Virus record (IMG/VR): IMGVR_UViG_3300037246_000277
Coordinates: 1 to 48,298 of that record
Reading direction: 5' to 3' (one strand)
DNA from: a virus
DNA: 48,298 bases
Position numbers and translations under genes: made by a program. Each line of letters opens with the position of its first letter. The first letter of the stretch is position 1. Shown here piece by piece: positions 39,580 to 47,267 of the stretch. The notes below the pieces were generated by a model. That model was not told the origin of the DNA and searched no databases. It saw only the letters and a program-made list of their open reading frames with translations.

Positions 39580-40320
39580 ATGGCACAAAGATATAAAGGT
39601 ATCGCACGTTACGTGCATATCATGAAACCATCAGCACCAAAAGGTTCTGATAAACTGAGGTACGCAATCAACTTACTCATTCATAAGAGTGACCCTCAGT
39701 GCGCCGTAATCACAGCCGAAATTGAGGCTGCAAAAAAGAACGGTTTTCCTTCAGGTTTCCCGGCAGGTGCTGATGTATGTTGGCATGACCTAGCTGTGAC
39801 TGAACCTGCAAACACAGCAGTCAAGGACTACATGTGTCTAAAGGCCAGTAGCAATGTTGAATTTGATCGCCCTCACTTTGTCGATCAGAGTTTCACTCAG
39901 TTCATCGACCCTATGGCTGACTCAAACGCCACAGGTAAGGTTGTCTATATGGACGGTTACATCGGTTCCTATGACAAGGGTAGCGGCGGCGTGAAATGTT
40001 ATCCCAATGGTGTACTGGTCACTGAAGAAGTGGGTGCGATCCCTACCGACGCACTGAGCAGTAAGCCTGATGCAAAGTCGATGTTCGCTGATATCGGTAC
40101 TGGTGGAACTCAAGCAGCACCTCAACAGGTGGCACCATATCCTGCATCACCGCCGCCACCTGCACCAAACACAGAGCCTCAGTACGTCATGACAGCAAAG
40201 GCCGCAGGTAACACCCGTCAGCAACTGCTTGACAATGGGCAGGGATGGACTGATGAGCTGCTGCTTAGTCAGGACATGATGACTCTACCTGGTGGCGTTA
40301 AACCGAGTTTTGCAACTTAA
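39580..40320 (+). CDS. DUF2815 family single-stranded DNA-binding protein (246 aa)
   Basis: KGIARYVHIMKPSAPKGSDK, RYAINLLIHKSDPQCAVI and the block SKPDAKSMFADIGTGG fit DUF2815, an OB-fold ssDNA-binding family related in role to T7 gp2.5. A Pro/Ala-rich linker (APQQVAPYPASPPPPAPN) follows. The extra 45-residue C-terminal module (MTAKAAGNTRQQLLDNGQGW) looks like a protein-interaction tail. It lies between the DUF2800 gene and the polymerase, so it probably coats DNA for both. AAGGAGG precedes the ATG. Confidence 0.8.
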   Translation: MAQRYKGIARYVHIMKPSAPKGSDKLRYAINLLIHKSDPQCAVITAEIEAAKKNGFPSGFPAGADVCWHDLAVTEPANTAVKDYMCLKASSNVEFDRPHFVDQSFTQFIDPMADSNATGKVVYMDGYIGSYDKGSGGVKCYPNGVLVTEEVGAIPTDALSSKPDAKSMFADIGTGGTQAAPQQVAPYPASPPPPAPNTEPQYVMTAKAAGNTRQQLLDNGQGWTDELLLSQDMMTLPGGVKPSFAT

Positions 40321-40334
40321 ACATTTAACACTCT

Positions 40335-40362
40335 ACCGATGTCTGAGGGCATCGGTGGTTTT
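40335..40362 (+). terminator. Hairpin with short T-run after the ssDNA-binding gene
   Basis: ACCGATG (40335-40341) pairs with CATCGGT (40350-40356) around an 8-base loop, followed by GGTTTT. The T-run is short and overlaps the left arm of the next element, so it may act as an attenuator. Confidence 0.55.
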
Positions 40363-40522
40363 ACAGGTGGGTTGACCGTGCGAGACCAGTGAAAGAGGGA
40401 AAGGAGTCACCTCGCCATTCACGAAGTGCGACAAGTCGTACTGCTCTAAGTGATTAAGAGGGTAAATCTTCTGCTGGATATCAATATGAGCCTTACACTG
40501 CCAGTCAACCCACCTGTAAAAC
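40358..40522 (+). ncRNA. Structured non-coding element closed by a 19-bp perfect inverted repeat
   Basis: GTTTTACAGGTGGGTTGAC (40358-40376) is exactly complementary to 40504-40522. Inside are GTGAA/TTCAC (40389-40393 with 40418-40422) enclosing GAGG/CCTC (40395-40398 with 40410-40413). There is also a hairpin GTGCGA-CAAG-TCGTAC (40426-40441) with one G-T pair, and CTCT/AGAG (40444-40460). No open frame fills the interval. It lies between the ssDNA-binding gene and a 59-aa gene whose ribosome binding site starts 10 bases later. It could be a phage RNA, a leader controlling the polymerase, or a small inverted-repeat element. Confidence 0.65.
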
Positions 40523-40541
40523 TTAAATAATGGAGGAAGTT

Positions 40542-40721
40542 ATGAAAAAAGAAGTATTGGAAGCACTGATAGAAAGATGGAGAAAGGATAGTAAAACACC
40601 TGAATGCCAAGACGGGTCGCCAGAAGCAGAAATTGGAAATGCAAAGGCAGATGGATTCAGAAAAGGCATGGTGGTCTGTGCCGAAGATTTGGAAAGTCTC
40701 ATCCAGCTTTTAGCTGATTGA
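40542..40721 (+). CDS. Small protein upstream of DNA polymerase (59 aa)
   Basis: GGAGG at 40532-40536, five bases before the ATG at 40542, makes this the preferred start over the ATG at 40530. The product is helical and charged (MKKEVLEALIERWRKDSKTP, then IGNAKADGFRKGMVVCAEDL, ending ESLIQLLAD). No family is known to me. Its stop lies two bases before the polymerase ATG, so it may couple translation to the polymerase. Confidence 0.6.
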   Translation: MKKEVLEALIERWRKDSKTPECQDGSPEAEIGNAKADGFRKGMVVCAEDLESLIQLLAD

Positions 40722-40723
40722 TT

Positions 40724-42697
40724 ATGACAAAACCTGACTTCCTCTTCAACGTCACACCAGGTGACGTATGTTACGATATTGAAACATACCCAAACGTCTT
40801 CACACTGAAGGCAACTCACGTTACATCTGGGCAGAAGTGGACGTTCGAGATAAGCTTCAGGCGTAATGATGCACATATGCTACGTCTCTGGATGGACACA
40901 CTCAGGGGTCAAGGCTGTCGGATGGTGGGGTTCAACAACATCGGGTTCGACTACCCGGTCATACATTACATCTATAACTACGAGTTCGTCACTGTAGCAG
41001 ACATCTATGCGAAAGCAATGTCTATCATCAATGGCCCTTATAACGCACGATTCTCGCACATGGTGTGGGAGTCTGACTGGGTTGTATCGCAGATCGATCT
41101 GTTTAAGATACACCACTTCGACAATGTATCCAAGGCAACCAGTCTGAAGGTGCTTGAGTTCAACATGAGGATGGACAACATCGAAGACCTGCCCTTTCCT
41201 GTCGGCACTGATCTGACCAGTGAGCAAATCGATGTGCTGCTTGAGTACAATGATCATGATGTGACTGCTACTGGTATGTTCCTGGGAGAGACAACGGAGC
41301 AGATCAGATTTCGTGAGGAACTTAGTGAGAGATACGATAAGAACTTCATGAATTATAATGACACCAAGATTGGCTCGGAGGTGTTCATCATTGAGCTGGA
41401 GAAACATAAACCAGGATGTTGTTATCAGAAGATTGACGGTCGTAAGCAGGCCATGCAGACACCGAGGGACAGTATTGATCTCGGTGAAGTCATGCTGCCG
41501 TACATCAAGTTCGAGCATCCTGAGTTTCAAAGGGTTCACCACTGGTTCAGTCAGCAGGTTATCACTGAGACTAAGGGATCTATCAAGGACATCCATTGTA
41601 CCATCCAAGGATTCAAGTTCGACTTCGGTACCGGGGGAATACATGGTGCGACACAGGGCAGGTTTGAATCTGATGACGAATACATCATCGAATCACGAGA
41701 TGTGAAAAGTTATTACCCCAACCTGTCAATCCAGAATCACCTCTTCCCCGCTCACCTCGGTGAAGAGTTCTGTAATATATATGAAGGTCTGTACATAGAA
41801 AGAGGGAAACACCCGAAAGGTAGTGCTGAGAATGCCATGCTTAAGCTTGCACTCAATGGTACCTATGGTAACAGCAACAACAAGTACTCCCCTTTCTACG
41901 ATCCTCATTTCACCATGGCTATCACCATCGGTGGTCAACTCTCACTCTGCATGTTGTGTGAACAGTTACTGAAGGTGCCCACTCTGGAAATGTTGATGAT
42001 CAACACCGACGGTCTGGAGTACAGAGTCAAACGTGAGTACACAGATCACATCGAGAAGGTGTGTCAATGGTGGGAGAACCTGACCAAGCTGGAACTGGAG
42101 ACATCTTATTATCACAACCTCTTCATACGCGACTGTAATAACTACATAGGTGAATATAACGGTGGTGGTCTTAAACGTAAAGGTGCCTATGAATATGAAC
42201 TGGATTGGCATCAGAATCACAGTGCATTAGTCGTACCGAAAGCAGTTGAAGCTGTGTTGATTCGTGGTGAAGATGTCAGAGAGTTCATCGAGAACCACGA
42301 GGATGTGATGGACTTCATGCTTCGCGCCAAGGTACCACGTGATTCAATCATTGAGTGGGGTGGTGACAAGGTAGCGAACATTGTCAGGTATTACATCAGC
42401 ACTGAGGGTGATATCCTCGAGAAAGTGATGCCTGCTAAAGGTGAGCCCGGACAGTTCAAACGTGCAAACAGTCTGTCAGATGAGTACTACAACGGTGTCA
42501 TGGAAGAGATAGGTATGGGTGTGTGGGATGAGAGAGTACACACCAAGAACAGAAGTATATATGAAGAACGTAGGTCAGGCATCAACACCGGCTGGACTGT
42601 CAGGATCTGTAATAAATTGAAGGGTCATACCTTCGCTGATATCAACTATGAATGGTACATCCAGGAAGCTGATAAACTTATTTCGTGCATGTTGTAA
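40724..42697 (+). CDS. DNA polymerase, family-B-like with 3'-5' exonuclease (657 aa)
   Basis: Replicative polymerase. Exonuclease motifs: CYDIETYP at 16-23, VGFNNIGFDYP (Asn/Asp of ExoII) and EYNDHDVTAT (ExoIII). Polymerase motifs: SRDVKSYYPNL with Asp326 (motif A), KLALNGTYGNSNNKYSPF (motif B), and MINTDGLEY with Asp429 (motif C). Motif C keeps one Asp where family B usually has two (DTD). About 657 residues is compact for the family. No terminal-protein domain is obvious. The start is the ATG at 40724, because the frame upstream offers only a TTG. Confidence 0.85.
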   Translation: MTKPDFLFNVTPGDVCYDIETYPNVFTLKATHVTSGQKWTFEISFRRNDAHMLRLWMDTLRGQGCRMVGFNNIGFDYPVIHYIYNYEFVTVADIYAKAMSIINGPYNARFSHMVWESDWVVSQIDLFKIHHFDNVSKATSLKVLEFNMRMDNIEDLPFPVGTDLTSEQIDVLLEYNDHDVTATGMFLGETTEQIRFREELSERYDKNFMNYNDTKIGSEVFIIELEKHKPGCCYQKIDGRKQAMQTPRDSIDLGEVMLPYIKFEHPEFQRVHHWFSQQVITETKGSIKDIHCTIQGFKFDFGTGGIHGATQGRFESDDEYIIESRDVKSYYPNLSIQNHLFPAHLGEEFCNIYEGLYIERGKHPKGSAENAMLKLALNGTYGNSNNKYSPFYDPHFTMAITIGGQLSLCMLCEQLLKVPTLEMLMINTDGLEYRVKREYTDHIEKVCQWWENLTKLELETSYYHNLFIRDCNNYIGEYNGGGLKRKGAYEYELDWHQNHSALVVPKAVEAVLIRGEDVREFIENHEDVMDFMLRAKVPRDSIIEWGGDKVANIVRYYISTEGDILEKVMPAKGEPGQFKRANSLSDEYYNGVMEEIGMGVWDERVHTKNRSIYEERRSGINTGWTVRICNKLKGHTFADINYEWYIQEADKLISCML

Positions 42698-42705
42698 AAT
42701 AATAC

Positions 42706-42735
42706 TTGACAGTGTTTGTACTTGTTTGGTATATT
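42706..42735 (+). promoter_or_regulatory. Early promoter, repeated phage consensus
   Basis: TTGACA (42706-42711), 18 bases, TATATT (42730-42735). The block shares TTGACA, TGTTTGTACTT and TTGGTATATT with the promoter at 37464. It drives the nucleotide-metabolism, methyltransferase and helicase genes. Confidence 0.87.
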
Positions 42736-42762
42736 CTTTATTAAGAAATTGGAGGCAACACA

Positions 42763-43002
42763 ATGGAAGATATCCTCGATATTATAGTTGACAAACATCA
42801 TAAATGTATTAAAGAAACTGGCTATAGTCCTAAGTATTTAATATTGTCACCGAGTTGTAAAGAAAAAGTATCAGCACAACTTAGTAAGATAGGTCAAACA
42901 ACTTATAATTGTTTATCTGGTGAAGATACATTCAGAGGAATGACAATAGTAATTAAAAGAACTGATGATGATTTTGTAGACGTAGTCGGTAAATCAAAAT
43001 GA
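42763..43002 (+). CDS. Hypothetical early protein (79 aa)
   Basis: First gene behind the promoter at 42706, with TTGGAGGCAACACA before the ATG. The product (MEDILDIIVDKHHKCIKETG, PKYLILSPSCKEKVSAQLSK, RGMTIVIKRTDDDFVDVVG) alternates helix and strand as a small alpha/beta domain. It resembles short phage proteins of unknown role. Its stop overlaps the ATG of the HTH gene by 4 bases. Confidence 0.55.
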   Translation: MEDILDIIVDKHHKCIKETGYSPKYLILSPSCKEKVSAQLSKIGQTTYNCLSGEDTFRGMTIVIKRTDDDFVDVVGKSK

Positions 43003-43427
43003 AACACACAGAACTCAGACAACTCAGGAAGGATGTAGGACTCACCATGGCAGATGTAGCTCGTCTGTTCCAAGTGCCATACCGCACATGGCAGAACTGG
43101 GAGTTGGGACCTACCAGGGTGCCGCCCATGGCAGGTGTGATACTGGAACTCTATAAGAAGAGTCTAAAGGAGGACATCATGAATAAGGATATTGTCTTGA
43201 CATATTCTCAAGTGGAAGCTTTACGAAACATCATCAAACCTGAACACAGGGTCAAAGGTTATCCTAAACACAAGGTGAACAGTAAAGTTGTAGATGCACT
43301 TATAGACAAGGGATTGATAAAGACAACAACCTACCGATTGTCCGGTGTTAATTTGTTGGTTACACCGAAGTTCAAAAGTTACAGATACAATCTCATTAAA
43401 GAAGAGGTGAAGAGATGGAAAATATAG
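42999..43427 (+). CDS. Helix-turn-helix protein with a second in-frame start (142 aa; alternative 82 aa from 43179)
   Basis: Residues 1-50 form an XRE-like helix-turn-helix (LRQLRKDVGLTMADVARLFQ, VPYRTWQNWELGPTRVPPMA). The remaining 90 residues are a separate domain (LTYSQVEALRNIIKPEHRVK, VVDALIDKGLI, GVNLLVTPKFKSYRYNL) that looks winged-helix-like. AAAGGAGG at 43166-43173 stands five bases before an in-frame ATG at 43179. The second domain may therefore also be made alone, an arrangement used by some phages to tune regulators. It is probably a regulator of middle genes. Confidence 0.7.
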   Translation: MKHTELRQLRKDVGLTMADVARLFQVPYRTWQNWELGPTRVPPMAGVILELYKKSLKEDIMNKDIVLTYSQVEALRNIIKPEHRVKGYPKHKVNSKVVDALIDKGLIKTTTYRLSGVNLLVTPKFKSYRYNLIKEEVKRWKI

Positions 43428-43600
43428 GTTGTGCTGTAGAGGGTGCGGCAGTGTCGATTGATAAAGCTATAGACAATCATACGGACTCATGTTCACCTTC
43501 AACCTGTCCAAACTTCTACACTTGTGAACAGCACAAGGAGAAGAGAGATTATGCAGCGGGTAAGATGGGTCCGACTTATTTCATAAAGGATGGTGAGTGA
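43415..43600 (+). CDS. Small Cys-containing protein (61 aa)
   Basis: The protein begins MENIGCAVEGAAVSIDKAID and has a cluster of cysteines in SCSPSTCPNFYTCEQHKEKR that could bind zinc. The start overlaps the end of the HTH gene by 13 bases, and the stop overlaps the start of the diphosphohydrolase-like gene. GAAGAGGTGAAGAG precedes the ATG. No family is recognised. Confidence 0.55.
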   Translation: MENIGCAVEGAAVSIDKAIDNHTDSCSPSTCPNFYTCEQHKEKRDYAAGKMGPTYFIKDGE

Positions 43601-44157
43601 TGAAATCTAACATAAGAAGAGTGCAACTAGGTGAAACAAATTGTGTACATAATGTATCATTAGATGAAAACTGCACCGAATGTGACAACGAGGTGGCAAT
43701 AGATCCTTTTGAAAAATACACACAATATGCGAAAGAACTTAGAGGTGACGATAAGAAACACGACAAAGGTAAACTCATGTGGGATTTATTACCTTGGAAG
43801 CAGGTTGAAAAGATTGTCGATATTCTGACGTTCGGAGCGTCGAAGTATGGCCCTAACCAGTGGCAGACAGTAGAGGACGGTAAGGACAGATACTTTGCAG
43901 CAATGATGCGACACATCACGGCATGGTGGGGTGGTGAAAGGAATGATCCTGAGAGTGGTAAACATCACCTTGCTCATGCTGGTTGCTGTCTTTTATTTCT
44001 GATGTGGTTGGATGACCGTGAACCTGTAATGATTAAATGTATAAAATGTTGGGAGAAAACCGATCACTCTCTTGTTGGAAAACCTGAGATAGGTGAAGCT
44101 TGGCAATGTAATGTCTGTGGACATCTTTCCGATGAGGCAATAAATGGGCGTACGTGA
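43600..44157 (+). CDS. dATP/dGTP diphosphohydrolase-like protein, MazG-type helical fold (185 aa)
   Basis: Residues ~55-145 carry the pattern of the phage dATP/dGTP diphosphohydrolase N-terminal family: DKGKLMWDLLPWKQVEKIVD, FGASKYGPNQWQTVEDGKDR, MMRHITAWWGGERNDPESGK and HHLAHAGCCLLFLMWL. The acidic and histidine residues would hold metal and nucleotide. Two Cys pairs at the N-terminus (NCVHN, CTECDN) and a zinc ribbon at the C-terminus (CIKCW...CNVCG) flank it. It probably trims the dNTP pool. The start is the ATG at 43600; a GTG one codon earlier is possible. Confidence 0.78.
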   Translation: MKSNIRRVQLGETNCVHNVSLDENCTECDNEVAIDPFEKYTQYAKELRGDDKKHDKGKLMWDLLPWKQVEKIVDILTFGASKYGPNQWQTVEDGKDRYFAAMMRHITAWWGGERNDPESGKHHLAHAGCCLLFLMWLDDREPVMIKCIKCWEKTDHSLVGKPEIGEAWQCNVCGHLSDEAINGRT

Positions 44158-44428
44158 AAACAAAGTCGAGAAGTATCTCGACAGTGAAGTTAAGAAGCTC
44201 GGAGGTATCACTCGCAAGTGGGTGTCTCCTGGGCGCGACGGTGTACCGGATAGGATTGTGATCCTCAGGGGTGCTGTGTGGTTCGTTGAAGTGAAAACAT
44301 CTGATGGCAAACTGACACAGGTGCAAATGCGTGAACATGATCGACTCAGAGATGCAGGTGCAAAAGTTTATACTGTTTTTGGTGAGGGAGATATCGATTC
44401 ATTCATTGAAGTATTGAAATGTTCCTAG
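44144..44428 (+). CDS. VRR-NUC domain nuclease (94 aa)
   Basis: Stand-alone VRR-NUC nuclease, a PD-(D/E)XK fold. RENKVEKYLDSEVKKLGG is the opening helix with the conserved Glu. RDGVPDRIVILRGAVWFVEV then gives the Asp and Glu-x-Lys catalytic residues (PD...EVK). LTQVQMREHDRLRDAGAKVY is the signature closing helix. Phage members resolve or cut branched DNA in replication and recombination. It overlaps the diphosphohydrolase-like gene by 14 bases and the methyltransferase gene by 10. Confidence 0.88.
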   Translation: MGVRENKVEKYLDSEVKKLGGITRKWVSPGRDGVPDRIVILRGAVWFVEVKTSDGKLTQVQMREHDRLRDAGAKVYTVFGEGDIDSFIEVLKCS

Positions 44429-45444
44429 CAAAAGCGTACTACAACGAACACGATCCTAAAGCAGCAGCGTGGCTCCGGGAACTAATCAAGCAAGGTCACA
44501 TTGCATACGGTGATGTTGACGAAAGGAGTATTGAAGATGTTCTACCAAGTGACCTTGAAAGATACACTCAGTGTCATTTTTTCGCAGGGATTGGGGTCTG
44601 GAGTTACGCACTACGCAGAGCAGGTTGGCCTGATGATAGACCAGTATGGACGGGAAGCTGTCCTTGCCAACCTTTCAGCTCGGCAGGTAAAGCTGGCGGG
44701 TTTGATGACGAGCGGCACTTATGGCCTGCATTTCACCACCTCATCGAGCAGTGCAACCCTGATACAGTCTTTGGTGAACAAGTTGCGAGTAAGGACGGCC
44801 TCAATTGGCTCGACCTTGTACAAGCTGACCTGGAAGGAGCGGGTTACTCCACAGGGGCGGTCGATCTCTGCGCTGCGGGCATCGGTGCTCCGCACATCAG
44901 GCAAAGGCTCTGGTTCGTTGCTGAAAGGTTGGGTATCTCCTGCCCACAGGGATTGGAAAGACTCACCAGGGATGGCGACAGAAGCAGTCAATCCGGACGG
45001 GAGCAAACGGAATCGGGTAGATCAACTGCCGAGGCAGGTGGCGATGGCAGGATGGGCGACTCCTCAAGTAATGGACTCAATAGGGTTGCGAAGTTACGAG
45101 GCGATGAAACGGATGGCTCAACACGGAGCGAGAAAGAACAGATCATTCCCGTGCAATCTGAGGGAGCAGGTTCACCCCGACATGGTGAATGCGTATCAGG
45201 AAGCGAAAGCCGAAGCGAACAATCTACCGTTCAACCCGGAACTATTCACCCCTGCCCGACTAACGGCCTCTGGCGAGATGCTGACTGGCTCTTCTGCCGG
45301 GATGGAAAGTGGAGGCCAGTTGAACCCGGCACATTCCCGTTGGTTGATGGGGCTCCCGAAAGAGTGGGACTCCTGCGGGGTTACGGCAATGCAATCAATG
45401 CCGAAGCGGCGCAAGCGTTCATCGAAAGTTACATGACATGCTGA
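44419..45444 (+). CDS. C5 cytosine DNA methyltransferase (341 aa)
   Basis: Modifies cytosines, probably shielding phage DNA from restriction. Motif I is [18 protein letters not shown]. Motif IV, with the catalytic Cys, is [13 protein letters not shown]. Motif VI is reduced to FGEQV (usual ENV), motif VIII is [14 protein letters not shown], and motif X is [15 protein letters not shown]. The target-recognition region (about 185-275) is unusually rich in Ser, Gly, Glu and Arg. It lies where the same DNA encodes the nested gene in the next frame. The gene overlaps VRR-NUC at its start and the helicase at its stop (ATGCTGA). Confidence 0.88.
   Translation: MFLAKAYYNEHDPKAAAWLRELIKQGHIAYGDVDERSIEDVLPSDLERYTQCHFFAGIGVWSYALRRAGWPDDRPVWTGSCPCQPFSSAGKAGGFDDERHLWPAFHHLIEQCNPDTVFGEQVASKDGLNWLDLVQADLEGAGYSTGAVDLCAAGIGAPHIRQRLWFVAERLGISCPQGLERLTRDGDRSSQSGREQTESGRSTAEAGGDGRMGDSSSNGLNRVAKLRGDETDGSTRSEKEQIIPVQSEGAGSPRHGECVSGSESRSEQSTVQPGTIHPCPTNGLWRDADWLFCRDGKWRPVEPGTFPLVDGAPERVGLLRGYGNAINAEAAQAFIESYMTC
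44537..45436 (+). CDS. Nested gene inside the methyltransferase gene, other frame (299 aa)
   Basis: The frame is open from 44501 to 45436. Its ATG at 44537 has GAAAGGAG (44521-44528) eight bases ahead, a full ribosome binding site within the methyltransferase gene. The product contains [36 protein letters not shown], and [20 protein letters not shown] with a basic tail. I recognise these phrases from phage proteins associated with cytosine methyltransferase genes and sometimes annotated as methyltransferases themselves. Both frames look constrained: conserved blocks here fall opposite the low-complexity recognition region of the other frame. The function is unknown. Confidence 0.75.
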   Translation: MFYQVTLKDTLSVIFSQGLGSGVTHYAEQVGLMIDQYGREAVLANLSARQVKLAGLMTSGTYGLHFTTSSSSATLIQSLVNKLRVRTASIGSTLYKLTWKERVTPQGRSISALRASVLRTSGKGSGSLLKGWVSPAHRDWKDSPGMATEAVNPDGSKRNRVDQLPRQVAMAGWATPQVMDSIGLRSYEAMKRMAQHGARKNRSFPCNLREQVHPDMVNAYQEAKAEANNLPFNPELFTPARLTASGEMLTGSSAGMESGGQLNPAHSRWLMGLPKEWDSCGVTAMQSMPKRRKRSSKVT

Positions 45445-46925
45445 CACCTCAACACCTCCACGCATACCAACGCGAGTGCGTCATACATCAACTCTGTCAT
45501 GACGACTCAATGCTGTGGCTTCAGATGGGCCTCGGCAAGACCCCGATCACTCTCACCACCATAGTTGACAGGATGAGAGCAGGACAGGTGCAGAAGGTTC
45601 TGATCTTCGGACCTCTGCGTGTCATACAGGCTGTGTGGGCTCGTGAAGCAAGGAAGTGGAGTCACACTAAGCATCTCAGGTTCAGCGTCGTCCACGGCAC
45701 CAAGGTGAAGCGAGAGCGCGCACTTTTCACTGATGCAGATATCTTCCTCATCAACTACGAGAACATGAACTGGTTGGCACAGACACTTGAACATTATTAC
45801 TTAAGTCAAGACAAGCCTCTACCTTTCCAGATGGTAGTTTATGATGAAGTGTCGAAGCTTAAGAATAGTACATCACTTAGAATAGCAGGAGGTAAACGTG
45901 ATAGAACAGACAAACGAGGGGAAAAATATCCGATTAAGGTTACAGGATGGCGTAAGATTCTTGGACATTTCAAATACAGGACCGGGCTCACTGGCACCCC
46001 TGCAAGTAACGGCTACATTGATTTACACGGACAGTACCTCGCAGTTGACGGTGGTAAGCGCCTCGGTGAATACATCACTAATTACAAAGATTCTTACTTT
46101 GCTTCGGACTATATGGGGTGGAGTTATTCACCCACCACATTAGGCAAGCAGTGGATCGAGCATCAGATATCAGACATCACAAAGAAGATGGACTCTAAGG
46201 ATTACCTGGACCTGCCTAAAAGTAAAGTCATCAACATGATGATAGACCTTCCTGATAAAGCTCGCAAGGCGTACAAAGAGGTTGAAGCAAACATGTTCAC
46301 TCTGCTTGAGAGTGGTGCCGAGGTGGAGATATTCAGTCGTAACTCGATATCAAATAAGTGCTTACAGTTTTGCAACGGCTCCCCTTACTTGTCATCAGAG
46401 AGTCCTGAGTATGAAGCACTGCATGATGCAAAACTTGACGCTCTTGAAGATGTGCTGGAAGAGGCTGGTGGAGCGCCGGTACTGTGCAGCTACACATTCA
46501 AGTCTGATGCAGAACGTATCATGAAGAAGTTCAAGGAACTTAAGCCCGTGAACCTGACAGCCGTACCGTCGAAGGATACTGAGAAGGTTATTGATCAGTG
46601 GAACAATGGTGAGATCAGGCTGATGATAGGACACCCTGCTTCAATGGGTCACGGTGTTGATGGTCTTCAAGACTCAGGAAGTATCATTGTGTGGTTCGGA
46701 CTCAACTGGAGTCTGGAGTTGTACCTTCAGATGATAGGCCGGTTGGACAGACAAGGCCAGAAGAAGAGTGTATCGATCATCAGGATACTCTGCCGGGACA
46801 CAGTTGACCTCGCTGTAGCTGATGCCCTTACACGTAAGGATGATGACCAGGAAGGACTCAAGGCTGCGTTGCAGCGTTACCGTGATGGTATTACTACCAA
46901 TGAATTGAAGGTGAATTTCTTTTGA
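45438..46925 (+). CDS. SNF2/DEAD-type helicase (495 aa)
   Basis: Superfamily 2 ATPase acting on DNA. LWLQMGLGKTPITLT (Walker A, residues 29-35) and VVYDEVSKLKN (DEVS in place of DEAH, 136-139) make the first RecA-like domain. TGTPASNGYIDLHGQY is motif III-like. The second domain ends with GHPASMGHGVDGLQ and MIGRLDRQGQKKSV (motif VI). Phage SNF2-type helicases are often placed beside VRR-NUC nucleases, as here, suggesting joint work on branched DNA. The ATG overlaps the methyltransferase stop. Confidence 0.87.
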   Translation: MLTPQHLHAYQRECVIHQLCHDDSMLWLQMGLGKTPITLTTIVDRMRAGQVQKVLIFGPLRVIQAVWAREARKWSHTKHLRFSVVHGTKVKRERALFTDADIFLINYENMNWLAQTLEHYYLSQDKPLPFQMVVYDEVSKLKNSTSLRIAGGKRDRTDKRGEKYPIKVTGWRKILGHFKYRTGLTGTPASNGYIDLHGQYLAVDGGKRLGEYITNYKDSYFASDYMGWSYSPTTLGKQWIEHQISDITKKMDSKDYLDLPKSKVINMMIDLPDKARKAYKEVEANMFTLLESGAEVEIFSRNSISNKCLQFCNGSPYLSSESPEYEALHDAKLDALEDVLEEAGGAPVLCSYTFKSDAERIMKKFKELKPVNLTAVPSKDTEKVIDQWNNGEIRLMIGHPASMGHGVDGLQDSGSIIVWFGLNWSLELYLQMIGRLDRQGQKKSVSIIRILCRDTVDLAVADALTRKDDDQEGLKAALQRYRDGITTNELKVNFF

Positions 46926-46937
46926 GGGAGATGAATT

Positions 46938-47267
46938 ATGATAGGTAAAACAATATGGATATTTGATGTAAACAGAAGAGTATATAAAGAAGACAGGAGT
47001 GCGCCTGTTTGGATAGAACACTGGAGACCATTGGAAGTGACAGGAGAGACATCAAGATCATGGCTGACTGCCTATTTCAAAACGAAGATTCCTAAGAAGG
47101 GAGGTCCTAACATTGCATTTACATGGGAGGAAGTAGAAAAAGCTGCATGGGTGTATGGTAATAGATATAAAATAAGCAAAGAAATATCAAAATTAGAATA
47201 TGACAAATTAAAACTTGTGGCAGAGGCAATGGGCTACACACCCAACCAACCAGAAGATAAGTCATGA
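46938..47267 (+). CDS. Hypothetical phage protein (109 aa)
   Basis: Mixed protein with aromatic strands (KTIWIFDVNRRVYKEDRSAP, WIEHWRPLEVTGETSRSWL) and a basic helix (EEVEKAAWVYGNRYKISKE). It resembles small proteins found near helicase or nuclease genes in phages, with no known function. The ribosome binding site GAGGGAGATGA lies before the ATG. Its stop overlaps the next ATG by 4 bases. Confidence 0.55.
   Translation: MIGKTIWIFDVNRRVYKEDRSAPVWIEHWRPLEVTGETSRSWLTAYFKTKIPKKGGPNIAFTWEEVEKAAWVYGNRYKISKEISKLEYDKLKLVAEAMGYTPNQPEDKS

Noticed and set aside
40358-40522. Insertion sequence or MITE ends (19-bp inverted repeat)
   Set aside because: No target-site duplication flanks the arms and no transposase is present. 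Internal helices favour an RNA structure, though a small mobile element is not fully excluded.
40880-41644. 254-codon minus-strand open frame opposite the polymerase
   Set aside because: The polymerase motifs lie on the other strand; this frame has no start signal or recognisable domain.
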